DNA of 5,851 nucleotides, taken from Mesotoga sp. GTDB taxonomy: Bacteria > Thermotogota > Thermotogae > Petrotogales > Kosmotogaceae. Positions 1 through 5,851 of this stretch are shown piece by piece. The DNA lies in the NCBI GenBank assembly GCA_011620045.1, contig WOZY01000010.1, forward strand, positions 1 to 5,851, written 5' to 3'. A program made the translations under genes and the position numbers. Within the stretch, counting starts at the first letter, position 1. Every line of letters begins with the position of its first letter. The notes below the pieces were generated by a model that was given only the letters and a program-made list of their open reading frames with translations, was not told where the DNA came from and did not search any database.

Positions 1-423
1 CTTTCAAGGAGCTTCCATTAACGTATGGAGCCTTCAAGAACGGCAAGGAACTGGGGCTAATTCTCTTCGAAAGAGTGTGGAACAACTCATCTCGCGTATT
101 TTGGTCTGCGAGGAGCACCGTTGAATGGGAGTAGGAAAAAATCAATGGATGCAGCAAGAGACTACGCAATCACTGCTGGCATGAGACGTCTCGTTCCCGA
201 GACCTAAAGCTTCAACTGTCCCGCCAACTCCTTCTACCTGAAATTTGGATTTAAATTGGCCGGTTTCGATACGGCCTGCTATTCGAACAGAGATATCGAA
301 AAACATGAGCTCCACGTCGAATTTCACTATTTTCTCCAGGTCAAATGCAGGCATTTGGAAGTTTCGATTGTCTACATGCGCCAGTTTGCAAAAGGACATC
401 TCTACGGCAATTCACACACATAA
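1..423 (+). pseudogene. Decayed GNAT-family N-acetyltransferase, 5' end outside the window
   Basis: No single frame is open, but three successive plus-strand frames together read as one GNAT protein. Frame 3 (3-~98) gives a strand-rich piece with GLILFERVWNNSSRV. Frame 2 (~98-142) gives VCEEHR, a TGA stop (122-124), then MGVGKN, which fits the acetyl-CoA-binding R-x-x-G-x-G motif with the stop in an x position. Frame 1 (145-423) gives MDAARDYAITAGMRRLVPET, a TAA stop (205-207), then PANSFYLKFGFKLAGFD and CYSNRDIEKHE, which match the conserved C-terminal half of GNAT enzymes. Both stops are one transition away from a sense codon (CGA, CAA) that suits the family. About 7-8 bases seem lost near 95-101 and one base near 143. 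Family-like sequence fades after about 336, so the end at 423 is only the next stop codon. The substrate cannot be told. Sequencing errors could explain some of the lesions, but four in about 210 bp points to real decay. Confidence 0.72.
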
Positions 424-454
424 AATGACCTTGATTCTATTTGCGCCAGAATTC

Positions 455-1414
455 CTAACCGCTGAATATGGTTGAAACCAGGAAGGCGGCGTAGATTATC
501 AGGAGCAGAGCCCCCCTTGGCCTGTCCAGCTTCTTCTTTCTAAATAGAAGCAACGGCAGAACTATCGCGAGAAGCAACGCAAAGATGATTTCCGCAGTAA
601 GCGATCTCTGTGCCGTGATAGGCGAGATGGTGGACGAGACTCCGAGAACCAGGAGAAGATTGAAGATGTTCGACCCTACCACATTCCCTATGGCAAGATC
701 GCTGCGGTTTTTCCTTCCTGCCGAAATGGTAGTCACTAACTCCGGAAGTGAAGTCCCGATAGCCACAATAGTTGTCCCAATCAGCATATCGCTTACGCCG
801 AATATCCGGGCAATCGAAGAACCTCCGTTGACCACGAAATTTCCTCCGAGAATGACGGCTGCGGTCCCTCCGATTGTGGCTACCCAGGCCAGTACAGGAC
901 TCTTTTCCAGGATCTCGATATCTCGCTTTCCTTCTACCTCGACGATGTCTGAAATGTTCCTGTCCCTCTTAGCCATTGTGAACACGTACATCATAAATAT
1001 CACGAAAAAAGTAATCAAAACTATGCCGTCACTCCTGTTCAGGCCGTTACCGTTTCCCAGTATCAACGCCCCACTGGCGACGGTGATCAGAATAACGAAA
1101 GGTATTTCGTAACTCATGGTAGTCTTATTAACTCCAAGCGGAGCAAGCAAAGCAGTCGCACCGAGGATCAAACCAATATTCGCGATGTTTGACCCAAGAA
1201 CATTTCCTAGAGCGATGTCCGAACCTTTGATCGCCGCCTGGATACTCACTGCGAGTTCCGGCGCCGAAGTGCCCATTGCAACTATCGTGAGTCCAATGAG
1301 CAGTTCGGAGATCCCCAGATTCTTGGCTATCGCGACAGATCCCTCTATCAGATAATCGGCACCCTTTATGAGCAAAGCAAATCCAGCGGCCAGTATCACC
1401 AACGAAACAAACAA
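455..1414 (-). CDS. YrbG-type Ca2+/Na+ (cation/Ca2+) antiporter, CaCA family
   Basis: This is an integral inner-membrane exchanger that should couple Ca2+ extrusion to Na+ (or H+/K+) entry. Starting at the TTG at 1414 it has 319 residues, close to YrbG and the archaeal NCX of known structure. The two inverted alpha repeats are plain. Repeat 1 has GTSAPEL at 48-54 followed by GNVLGSNIANIG at 70-81. Repeat 2 has GTSLPEL at 220-226 followed by GNVVGSNIFN at 243-252. The Glu of each GTSxPE motif (E53, E225) is the expected ion ligand. Hydrophobic segments fill both halves, and a charged loop at about 148-172 separates them, as expected for a 10-helix protein. The TTG start is chosen because GGAGGTG lies 6 nt upstream and the protein then begins directly with helix 1. 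Extending to an upstream TTG at 1459 would add 15 residues and bury the Shine-Dalgarno site. The gene follows kbl by 81 bp. The ion specificity is inferred from the family. Confidence 0.93.
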   Translation of the reverse strand: MFVSLVILAAGFALLIKGADYLIEGSVAIAKNLGISELLIGLTIVAMGTSAPELAVSIQAAIKGSDIALGNVLGSNIANIGLILGATALLAPLGVNKTTMSYEIPFVILITVASGALILGNGNGLNRSDGIVLITFFVIFMMYVFTMAKRDRNISDIVEVEGKRDIEILEKSPVLAWVATIGGTAAVILGGNFVVNGGSSIARIFGVSDMLIGTTIVAIGTSLPELVTTISAGRKNRSDLAIGNVVGSNIFNLLLVLGVSSTISPITAQRSLTAEIIFALLLAIVLPLLLFRKKKLDRPRGALLLIIYAAFLVSTIFSG

Positions 1415-1420
1415 GCGCTT

Positions 1421-1427
1421 CACCTCC
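1421..1427 (-). promoter_or_regulatory. Strong Shine-Dalgarno site fixing a TTG start for the antiporter
   Basis: The minus strand reads GGAGGTG here, then 6 nt, then TTG at 1414-1412. This is near-ideal spacing and decides the start in favour of TTG. No in-frame ATG is placed to use this site. Confidence 0.8.
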
Positions 1428-1430
1428 ACG

Positions 1431-1454
1431 AAAAGCAGCGGCCATTGCCGCTGC
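1431..1454 (-). terminator. GC-rich hairpin with short T run between kbl and the antiporter gene
   Basis: On the minus strand GCAGCGGC (1454-1447), loop AATG, and GCCGCTGC (1442-1435) form a perfect 8-bp stem with a 4-nt loop, followed by TTTT (1434-1431). The position after the kbl stop suits an intrinsic terminator, but four T residues are few. The Shine-Dalgarno site of the next gene begins only 3 nt later. It may therefore be a partial terminator or attenuator, or an mRNA-stabilising stem, rather than a full stop. The stem itself is directly visible; its role is inferred. Confidence 0.55.
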
Positions 1455-1464
1455 AACAATAGAG

Positions 1465-1470
1465 ATTATA
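1465..1470 (-). promoter_or_regulatory. Possible -10 element (TATAAT) for the antiporter gene
   Basis: A perfect TATAAT lies 50 nt upstream of the TTG start. A transcript starting about 7 nt downstream would begin just before the hairpin at 1435-1454. No hexamer resembling TTGACA is found 16-18 nt upstream, and the TG preceding it is one base out of place for a standard extended -10. It is a weak candidate. Confidence 0.25.
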
Positions 1471-1495
1471 TTCAACTGAAGTTAAAGCCGTGTTT

Positions 1496-2680
1496 TTACT
1501 TTATGACGCCAAGTTCCTTCCCGATCATTTCGAACTTGGAGACTGCAAAATCCAGATCCTTCCTCGAGTGGGAAGCGCTTATCATGACTCTTATTCTGGC
1601 CTTTCCCTTGGGAACGGTGGGGAAGCCGATCGAACTTGCAAATATGGACTCTTCAAAGAGCCTTTTTGAGAACGTCGAGGAAAGCTTCGCATCGTAAAGC
1701 ATCACAGGAGTTATCGGAGTCTCTGTATGTCCCGTATCGAAACCGAGCGCCTTGAGCTGATCCTTGAAATAGCCTGCGTTGCTCCACAGCGTCTTGACCA
1801 GTTCATCAGATGAAGAAAGCTTCCTTACGGCCGCAATAGCGGCTGAGGTTTCGGCCGGAGAGAGGGATGAACTGAAGAGGAATGGGCGCGCCTTCTGCTT
1901 CAGATAATCGATAAGAGTCTTCTTGCCGGCGACAAAACCTCCCACTACTCCAAAGGCCTTCGAAAGAGTTCCGACTTCGATATCGACGCTTCCATGCAAT
2001 CCGAAGTGGTCGACTATTCCCCTCCCATGGTTTCCGAGAACGCCTTCACCATGAGCATCGTCAACCATCAGAATCGCGCCGTATTTGTTCGTCTTTTCGA
2101 CAATCTCAGGCAGCGGAGCAAGATCTCCGTCCATCGAAAAAACGCCGTCCGTTATTACCAGCTTTCTCCTGGCCCCGTCGGACTCGGCCATTTTCAGCTG
2201 AGTCTCCAGGTCGTTCACATCCTTATGCTTCCAGACATATCTCATGGCTTTTGTCATCCTGACTCCATCAATTATGCTTGCATGGTTCAGTTCATCGGAG
2301 AGAATAGCGTCTTCTTCAGTAACGATCGGAGCAATTACCGACTGGTTTGCATTGAAGCCAGACTGAACGACCAGCGTGGATTCGACTCTCTTGAACTTTG
2401 CCAGTTCTCTTTCGAGCTCGTTGTGCAATTCAAGCGTTCCCGCTATCGATCTAACTGCTCCAGGTCCAACTCCCCACTTTCTTATGCCGTCGATCGCCGC
2501 CTCCTTGAGCTCTTCGTCGAAACACAGTCCAAGGTAATTGTTGGAACACATGTTAAGAACTTTCTTCCCCTCGATGTTCAGCCAGGCGCCTTGAGGCGAT
2601 TCAAGTGTCCTTATCTTGACAAGCAGACCCTTCTCTTCAAGCTCCTCCATTTCCTGTTTAAGAACATCAAAATCAAACAT
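1496..2680 (-). CDS. kbl: Glycine C-acetyltransferase (2-amino-3-ketobutyrate CoA ligase)
   Basis: This is a cytoplasmic PLP enzyme of the alpha-oxoamine synthase family (fold type I). It cleaves 2-amino-3-ketobutyrate with CoA to glycine and acetyl-CoA. The 394-residue length matches the E. coli enzyme (398). Visible family marks are SNNYLGL near 46-52, [11 protein letters not shown] at 129-139 with the PLP-stacking His133, VDDAHGEG at 206-213 with the Asp207 that holds the pyridine nitrogen and His210, and [12 protein letters not shown] at 237-248 with the Schiff-base Lys241. The ATG start has GGAGGTG 5 nt upstream (2686-2692). Paralogues such as 8-amino-7-oxononanoate synthase (BioF) share these motifs. 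The call to Kbl rests on overall resemblance and on tdh lying 23 bp upstream, which supplies the unstable substrate. In some bacteria the enzyme is thought to serve both roles. Confidence 0.93.
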   Translation of the reverse strand: MFDFDVLKQEMEELEEKGLLVKIRTLESPQGAWLNIEGKKVLNMCSNNYLGLCFDEELKEAAIDGIRKWGVGPGAVRSIAGTLELHNELERELAKFKRVESTLVVQSGFNANQSVIAPIVTEEDAILSDELNHASIIDGVRMTKAMRYVWKHKDVNDLETQLKMAESDGARRKLVITDGVFSMDGDLAPLPEIVEKTNKYGAILMVDDAHGEGVLGNHGRGIVDHFGLHGSVDIEVGTLSKAFGVVGGFVAGKKTLIDYLKQKARPFLFSSSLSPAETSAAIAAVRKLSSSDELVKTLWSNAGYFKDQLKALGFDTGHTETPITPVMLYDAKLSSTFSKRLFEESIFASSIGFPTVPKGKARIRVMISASHSRKDLDFAVSKFEMIGKELGVIK

Positions 2681-2703
2681 CTAAACACCTCCGACAAGTC
2701 AAT

Positions 2704-3750
2704 TCAGAATTCAAGGATTACCTTTCCGGAAATACCTCTCTTCATGACATCAAATCCCTCTTCGAATCTATCTGCGGGAAGAATGTGCGTGACGACAGGC
2801 GAAAGGTCGACTCTATTGTTCTTCAGCAGCTGAGTCGCGACCTGCCACGTATCGAACATCTTTCTCCCAGTAATACCATACATTGTTAGGCCCTTGAAAG
2901 TGAACAGTCCGTTTATGTCAAATGATAACTCGCCGGGAAAGACTCCAAGAAGAGAAACGACGGCCCCGTTAGTAAGACTCTGAAGACCCTGAGTGAAGGC
3001 GGTAGAGTTTCCCGACATCTCGAGAAGTACATCGGCTCCGTTGTCTTCCGTAAAGGCTCTCACTCTGGAAGGAAGATCCTCTTCGGTCGGGTCGATCACT
3101 ACATCGGCTCCCATCTTTCTTGCAAGATCCTTTCTGAACTCTTTAATCTCAGACACGATTACTTGCGCTGCTCCTGCAACTTTCGCCACTGCCGCCGCCA
3201 TCACTCCGATAGGTCCGGCCCCGGTAATCAGGACGTTTTTTCCGGTGAGATCAGTTACGAGCGCGGTATGAACGGCATTGCCGAAGGGCTCCATTATCGA
3301 AGCATATTCCGGACGGATCGAAGGATCTACCTTCCACAAGACAACCTCGGGAACCCTCACATATTCTGCGAAGACTCCGTCCCTGTGCACACCGAGAATC
3401 TGCGTGTTCTTGCATATGTGCATCTTGCCGGTCCTGCACTGAAGGCATTTCTGACACGGTATATGGGTCTCGGAAACCACAGAGTCTCCAATCGAAACTG
3501 AGGTGACTTCCTTTCCTGTCGTAACAACCTCTCCGGTGAATTCATGACCGCCTATCTGAGGTGGCCTAATTCTCTCCTGAGACCACCTGTCCCAATCGTA
3601 AATATGAATATCGGTCCCGCATATCGAAGCTCGTTTGACTTTGACCAGCACGTCATGAGGACCGAGCTCGTTCGGCACCGGCACTCTTTTCAAGGAAAAT
3701 CCAATTCCAGGCTTTTCTTTAACTATTGCGACCATAGTATCAGATTCCAA
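2704..3750 (-). CDS. tdh: L-threonine 3-dehydrogenase (zinc, NAD+)
   Basis: This is a medium-chain zinc alcohol dehydrogenase-type enzyme that oxidises L-threonine to 2-amino-3-ketobutyrate with NAD+. Numbered from the TTG at 3750 (348 residues), the catalytic zinc site shows Cys44 in SICGTD and His69-Glu70 in GGHEFTGEV. The structural zinc lobe has Cys99, Cys102, Cys105 and Cys113 in the pattern CxxCxxC-x7-C. The Rossmann fold has GAGPIG at 177-182, with an acidic residue (E201, SEIKEFR) at the following strand end that suits NAD+. The stretches IYDWDRWSQERI and TGRKMFDTWQ are hallmarks of threonine dehydrogenase, as opposed to sorbitol or butanediol dehydrogenases. The gene precedes kbl by 23 bp and the two surely form one transcription unit. 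The TTG start is chosen because AAGGAGG lies 7 nt upstream. The alternative ATG at 3735 would be 22 nt from that site and would drop five residues. Confidence 0.95.
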   Translation of the reverse strand: MESDTMVAIVKEKPGIGFSLKRVPVPNELGPHDVLVKVKRASICGTDIHIYDWDRWSQERIRPPQIGGHEFTGEVVTTGKEVTSVSIGDSVVSETHIPCQKCLQCRTGKMHICKNTQILGVHRDGVFAEYVRVPEVVLWKVDPSIRPEYASIMEPFGNAVHTALVTDLTGKNVLITGAGPIGVMAAAVAKVAGAAQVIVSEIKEFRKDLARKMGADVVIDPTEEDLPSRVRAFTEDNGADVLLEMSGNSTAFTQGLQSLTNGAVVSLLGVFPGELSFDINGLFTFKGLTMYGITGRKMFDTWQVATQLLKNNRVDLSPVVTHILPADRFEEGFDVMKRGISGKVILEF

Positions 3751-3757
3751 AGGTATT

Positions 3758-3764
3758 CCTCCTT
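3758..3764 (-). promoter_or_regulatory. Shine-Dalgarno site fixing a TTG start for tdh
   Basis: The minus strand reads AAGGAGG, then a 7-nt spacer, then TTG at 3750-3748, in frame with tdh. The nearest in-frame ATG (3735) lies 22 nt away from the site, which is too far. The in-frame ATG at 3771 would place the site inside the coding region. Confidence 0.8.
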
Positions 3765-3889
3765 GACACAATATTCGTACATTAACAGTCTAGAATAGCT
3801 TTCCATCTTTTTGAAGTTGATTCTGAGGCGTCTATGAGCAAATAGAAGTGCTGGAAAGGCCAGAATTATCTTATACTGCTGTTAACGTT
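3765..3889. other. Intergenic region between dus and tdh
   Basis: This AT-rich gap of about 125 bp should hold the promoter of tdh-kbl, read on the minus strand. The best pair I can assemble is TTCAAA, 17 nt, TAGACT, ending about 35 nt upstream of the tdh start, but it matches only 4 of 6 bases in each box. A small CTGG-CCTTT-CCAG hairpin (around 3851-3863) follows dus but has no T run, so it is not a convincing terminator. No riboswitch or repeat is recognised. Confidence 0.4.
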
Positions 3890-4804
3890 TCAGTAGACTG
3901 TGAGAAAATCTCGTACATCTTCCATTGAACTGCACTTCATGTATTCGGTTCTGAGCCTGGCGCCGTTGCGCATATTTCTAGTATAGCCGGCAAAGGACTT
4001 TCGAAGCTCCCTAATTGCCTGCTCTTCACCAACTCTCTTTGCAAGCAACTCCAGATGCGTCGAAAAATGACCGAGTCTCTCCGATAAATCAGGGTTATCG
4101 TAGAAGCCCTTCCGTATCAGATCCTTACTCTGTCTGAAGATCCAGGGATTGCCGATGGCACCCCTGGCGACCACCACGCCATCAACCGAGTAGCGTCTTA
4201 GCGCGTTCACGATCGCCTCCGGGCTGAACATGTCTCCCGAACCGTAAGAGAGTATGCCTTCTCCGTGAAGTAAACATGCTATCCTGTCGATCTCTTCCCA
4301 GTTTGCAGTTCCCGAATATGCTTGCGCGACTGTCCTGCCGTGCACAAAAACCGCCTCCGGCTTTGCCTTCAGAATCGGATAGATAATCTCTTCAGTCTCG
4401 ATGCAGTCAAAACCCAGTCTGATCTTCGCGGAGACAGGCACTCCAACGGTGTTTTTCAAAGCGATGATCATTTCCGCGATCTTTTCCGGGGTTTTCAACA
4501 AGGCGCTTCCGGCGCCTCTTCGAGTTACTTTTTTCACGGGGCAACCGGCGTTTATGTCAATCCAGGTTGCAACACTCGAGAGTTTCGCCGCGGCTTTGGC
4601 CATTCTCGATACGTTGGAACCGAAAAGCTGAATCCTGGTCGGAGTCGACGGAATAATTTCGTCCGTCTTTCCCGAAGACCTCAACGCGCCCTCGGCGCTG
4701 ATCATTTCACTGAAAACGAAATCGGCCCCCCATTCGACCGAAAGCTCCCTCATTGTCGCGTCCGTGTAACCGGCCATCGGTGAAAGCCCGATCTGCTTAT
4801 CCAT
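3890..4804 (-). CDS. dus: tRNA-dihydrouridine synthase (Dus/NifR3 family)
   Basis: This is a cytoplasmic FMN enzyme that reduces uridine to dihydrouridine in tRNA loops using NADPH. The protein has 304 residues from the ATG at 4804. The TIM-barrel motifs appear in order: PMAGYTD at 9-15 (flavin binding), NAGCPVKKV at 85-93 with the catalytic Cys88, AKIRLGF with Lys127, HGRT at 155-158, SGD near 189-191 and VARGAIGNPWIF at 212-223. A helical C-terminal domain follows, with LRKSFAGYTRNM. The usual G-N-G-D is S-G-D-containing here, as I recall for the Thermotoga maritima enzyme. The ATG overlaps the nadD stop by 8 bp (ATGGATAA), implying translational coupling. A weak GAGG lies 12 nt upstream. 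An in-frame extension to 4918 would overlap nadD by over 100 bp and add non-family sequence, so it is rejected. The target uridine position cannot be read from the sequence. Confidence 0.95.
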   Translation of the reverse strand: MDKQIGLSPMAGYTDATMRELSVEWGADFVFSEMISAEGALRSSGKTDEIIPSTPTRIQLFGSNVSRMAKAAAKLSSVATWIDINAGCPVKKVTRRGAGSALLKTPEKIAEMIIALKNTVGVPVSAKIRLGFDCIETEEIIYPILKAKPEAVFVHGRTVAQAYSGTANWEEIDRIACLLHGEGILSYGSGDMFSPEAIVNALRRYSVDGVVVARGAIGNPWIFRQSKDLIRKGFYDNPDLSERLGHFSTHLELLAKRVGEEQAIRELRKSFAGYTRNMRNGARLRTEYMKCSSMEDVRDFLTVY

Positions 4805-5381
4805 AGAAAGACTTGACCTCGCCGAGTATTGAATCCGGGACCAGCCCGATAACCGATTTCCCTTCCTTAATTCTCTTGCGAATTTCAGTCGAAGATATGT
4901 CGAATCGCGGTGCGTCAAGCCAGATTACTTGCCCGTCGAAAAAATGGTCTCTCTCGGTTATGTTTCTTGGATACACCGCGATCGTTGCTTCGTCGAGAAG
5001 AGTCTTGTATTCAAACCAGGTGTTAAGGGAGACTAAGCTGTCTTCACCAACGATCAGAAAGGGTCTGCAATTGTGAAGTTTCGAGAAATGCCTCACCGTG
5101 AAGAGAGAATACGAGATCCCCCCTCTTTCCCTCTCATAGTCCGACACGTAAGCTTCATCAATTCCTTCGAAAGCCATTTCGAGCCATCTCTTCCTGATCT
5201 CATACGGAGAGGTCTTGCTGGAGTCCTTGTGAGGAGGCCTGTACGCAGGAATAACGTAAAGCCTATCCAGTTCCAGTTGTTCGATTGCTCGTATTGCAAC
5301 GACAAGATGGCCCGTATGTACGGGATCGAAGGAACCGCCAAAGATTCCGATTCTACTCTTTGAACACATACTCTCTGTCAT
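4797..5381 (-). CDS. nadD: Nicotinate-nucleotide adenylyltransferase
   Basis: NadD transfers AMP from ATP to nicotinate mononucleotide to give deamido-NAD+, the penultimate step of NAD synthesis, in the cytoplasm. The 194-residue length is typical. The nucleotidyltransferase signature GGSFDPVHTGH covers 15-25, with the HxGH motif at 22-25. The C-terminal ISSTEIR motif at 162-168 closes the ATP site. An in-frame TAG directly precedes the ATG at 5381, so the gene cannot begin earlier. A second ATG at 5369 (residue 5) is possible and would give a start closer to the family norm. AAGGAG lies 15 nt upstream of the first ATG, unusually far, so translation may depend on coupling to obg, whose end overlaps by 29 bp (17 bp with the second ATG). 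An obg-nadD neighbourhood is common in bacteria. Confidence 0.95.
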   Translation of the reverse strand: MTESMCSKSRIGIFGGSFDPVHTGHLVVAIRAIEQLELDRLYVIPAYRPPHKDSSKTSPYEIRKRWLEMAFEGIDEAYVSDYERERGGISYSLFTVRHFSKLHNCRPFLIVGEDSLVSLNTWFEYKTLLDEATIAVYPRNITERDHFFDGQVIWLDAPRFDISSTEIRKRIKEGKSVIGLVPDSILGEVKSFYG

Positions 5382-5851
5382 CTATTACTACAGTATCTCC
5401 TTCCATTATGCCGGCATTTCTAAGCTTTGAAGAAAGACCGCCCTTTTCCAGTTTATCCATTATGAAACGATCTCTGTACTTGAAGGCCCTGATCTTTCTC
5501 ACGTAGAAATCGACGGCCGGCCCCAGAACCACATACCTTCCGGAAGAGTCCTTTTCCACTCTGAAATCCTCGGGGTAGGGTGCGGTAAGGACGACGGGTT
5601 CGACCTGCGGCAGAGGGGTCTCCTCATCGGCCTTCATGTATGACAAGTACGAGGGATCGCTTTCGATATACTTCCAGATCGCCTCTTTCAGAGGCTGAAT
5701 TCCCTCGTGAGTCGCCGCCGAAATAGGAATTATCTCTTTGCCGGTACTTTCTTTGAATAGTTGAAGCCTCTTCTGCCTCTCTGATTCTGTAATGATATCG
5801 CATTTGTTTGCCACTACAATCTCGGGCTTATCTGCAAGCTCTTTCTTGTAG
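5353..5851 (-). CDS. obg: GTPase Obg, C-terminal part (5' end outside the window)
   Basis: Obg is an essential GTPase that binds the 50S ribosomal subunit and acts in ribosome assembly and stress control. Only the last 165 residues are present. The reading frame runs open to the window edge, beginning YKKELADKPEIVVANKCD, so the GTG at 5814 is internal and not a start. The G4 guanine-specificity motif NKCD is at 5797-5808, and the G5 motif appears as ISAATHEG. After a linker rich in acidic residues and proline comes the Obg C-terminal (OCT) domain, with DFRVEKDSSGRYVVLGPAVD and later LRNAGIMEGDTVVIDDREYVF. The OCT domain separates Obg from other small GTPases such as Era or EngA. The N-terminal Obg fold and the G1-G3 motifs lie outside the window. 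The stop lies inside nadD. Confidence 0.96.
   Translation of the reverse strand, partial: YKKELADKPEIVVANKCDIITESERQKRLQLFKESTGKEIIPISAATHEGIQPLKEAIWKYIESDPSYLSYMKADEETPLPQVEPVVLTAPYPEDFRVEKDSSGRYVVLGPAVDFYVRKIRAFKYRDRFIMDKLEKGGLSSKLRNAGIMEGDTVVIDDREYVFKE

Noticed and set aside
142..399. 85-residue open frame on the minus strand
   Set aside because: It lies antisense to the best-preserved part of the GNAT relic, whose plus-strand frame shows clear family motifs. The minus frame has no Shine-Dalgarno site and no recognised similarity.
424..454. Terminator between the antiporter gene and the GNAT relic
   Set aside because: I see only an imperfect AT-rich inverted repeat (around GAATTCT/AGAATC) without a T run.
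585..1112. 175-residue open frame on the plus strand
   Set aside because: It is antisense to the antiporter gene. Its hydrophobic look mirrors the membrane-protein codons on the other strand.
1994..2833. 279-residue open frame on the plus strand
   Set aside because: It is antisense to kbl and the end of tdh, both strongly supported by catalytic motifs. The product has no recognisable domain and is a codon-bias shadow.
3846..3866. Small CTGG/CCAG hairpin after dus as a terminator
   Set aside because: The stem is only 4 bp and no T run follows in the direction of dus transcription.
4805..4918. N-terminal extension of dus by 38 codons
   Set aside because: It would lie inside nadD, adds basic sequence unlike the family, and ignores the ATG that overlaps the nadD stop and begins right before PMAGYTD.
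1..5851. A novel defence, mobile or otherwise undescribed system
   Set aside because: Every intact gene belongs to a well-known housekeeping or metabolic family. There are no direct-repeat arrays, transposase, integrase, attachment-site pairs or unexplained long gaps.

Overview
The window is an ordinary bacterial chromosomal segment of moderate GC content with a compact gene layout. All six intact or edge-cut genes lie on the minus strand. Reading in their direction, from high to low coordinate, they are the C-terminal part of the GTPase Obg, nadD, a tRNA-dihydrouridine synthase (dus), tdh, kbl, and a YrbG-type Ca2+/cation antiporter. One decayed GNAT acetyltransferase gene lies on the plus strand at the left edge and converges on the antiporter.

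Organism: the Dus protein closely resembles, from memory, the Thermotoga maritima Dus of known structure, including a shared SGD variant. Strong AGGAGG-type ribosome binding sites and two TTG starts also fit. My best guess is a mesophilic or moderately thermophilic member of the Thermotogota (Mesotoga/Kosmotoga-like). This is an inference; no rRNA gene is present to settle it.

Right part (about 3890-5851): obg, nadD and dus overlap one another (29 bp and 8 bp) and look like one translationally coupled housekeeping operon serving ribosome assembly, NAD synthesis and tRNA modification.

Middle (1496-3750): after a gap of about 140 bp, tdh and kbl form the two-step threonine degradation pathway. 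Threonine is oxidised to 2-amino-3-ketobutyrate, which is cleaved with CoA to glycine and acetyl-CoA. The tdh start is a TTG fixed by a well-placed Shine-Dalgarno sequence.

Left part (1-1495): an 81-bp gap holds a perfect 8-bp GC-rich hairpin and an isolated TATAAT. It leads into the antiporter gene, which also starts at a TTG behind a strong Shine-Dalgarno sequence. Beyond the antiporter, bases 1-423 of the plus strand carry a recognisable GNAT acetyltransferase relic broken by two stop codons and two frame changes.

I found no CRISPR array, mobile element, tRNA or rRNA, and nothing I could defend as a previously undescribed system. The points most worth checking are the GNAT pseudogene, the hairpin in front of the antiporter, and the two TTG starts.
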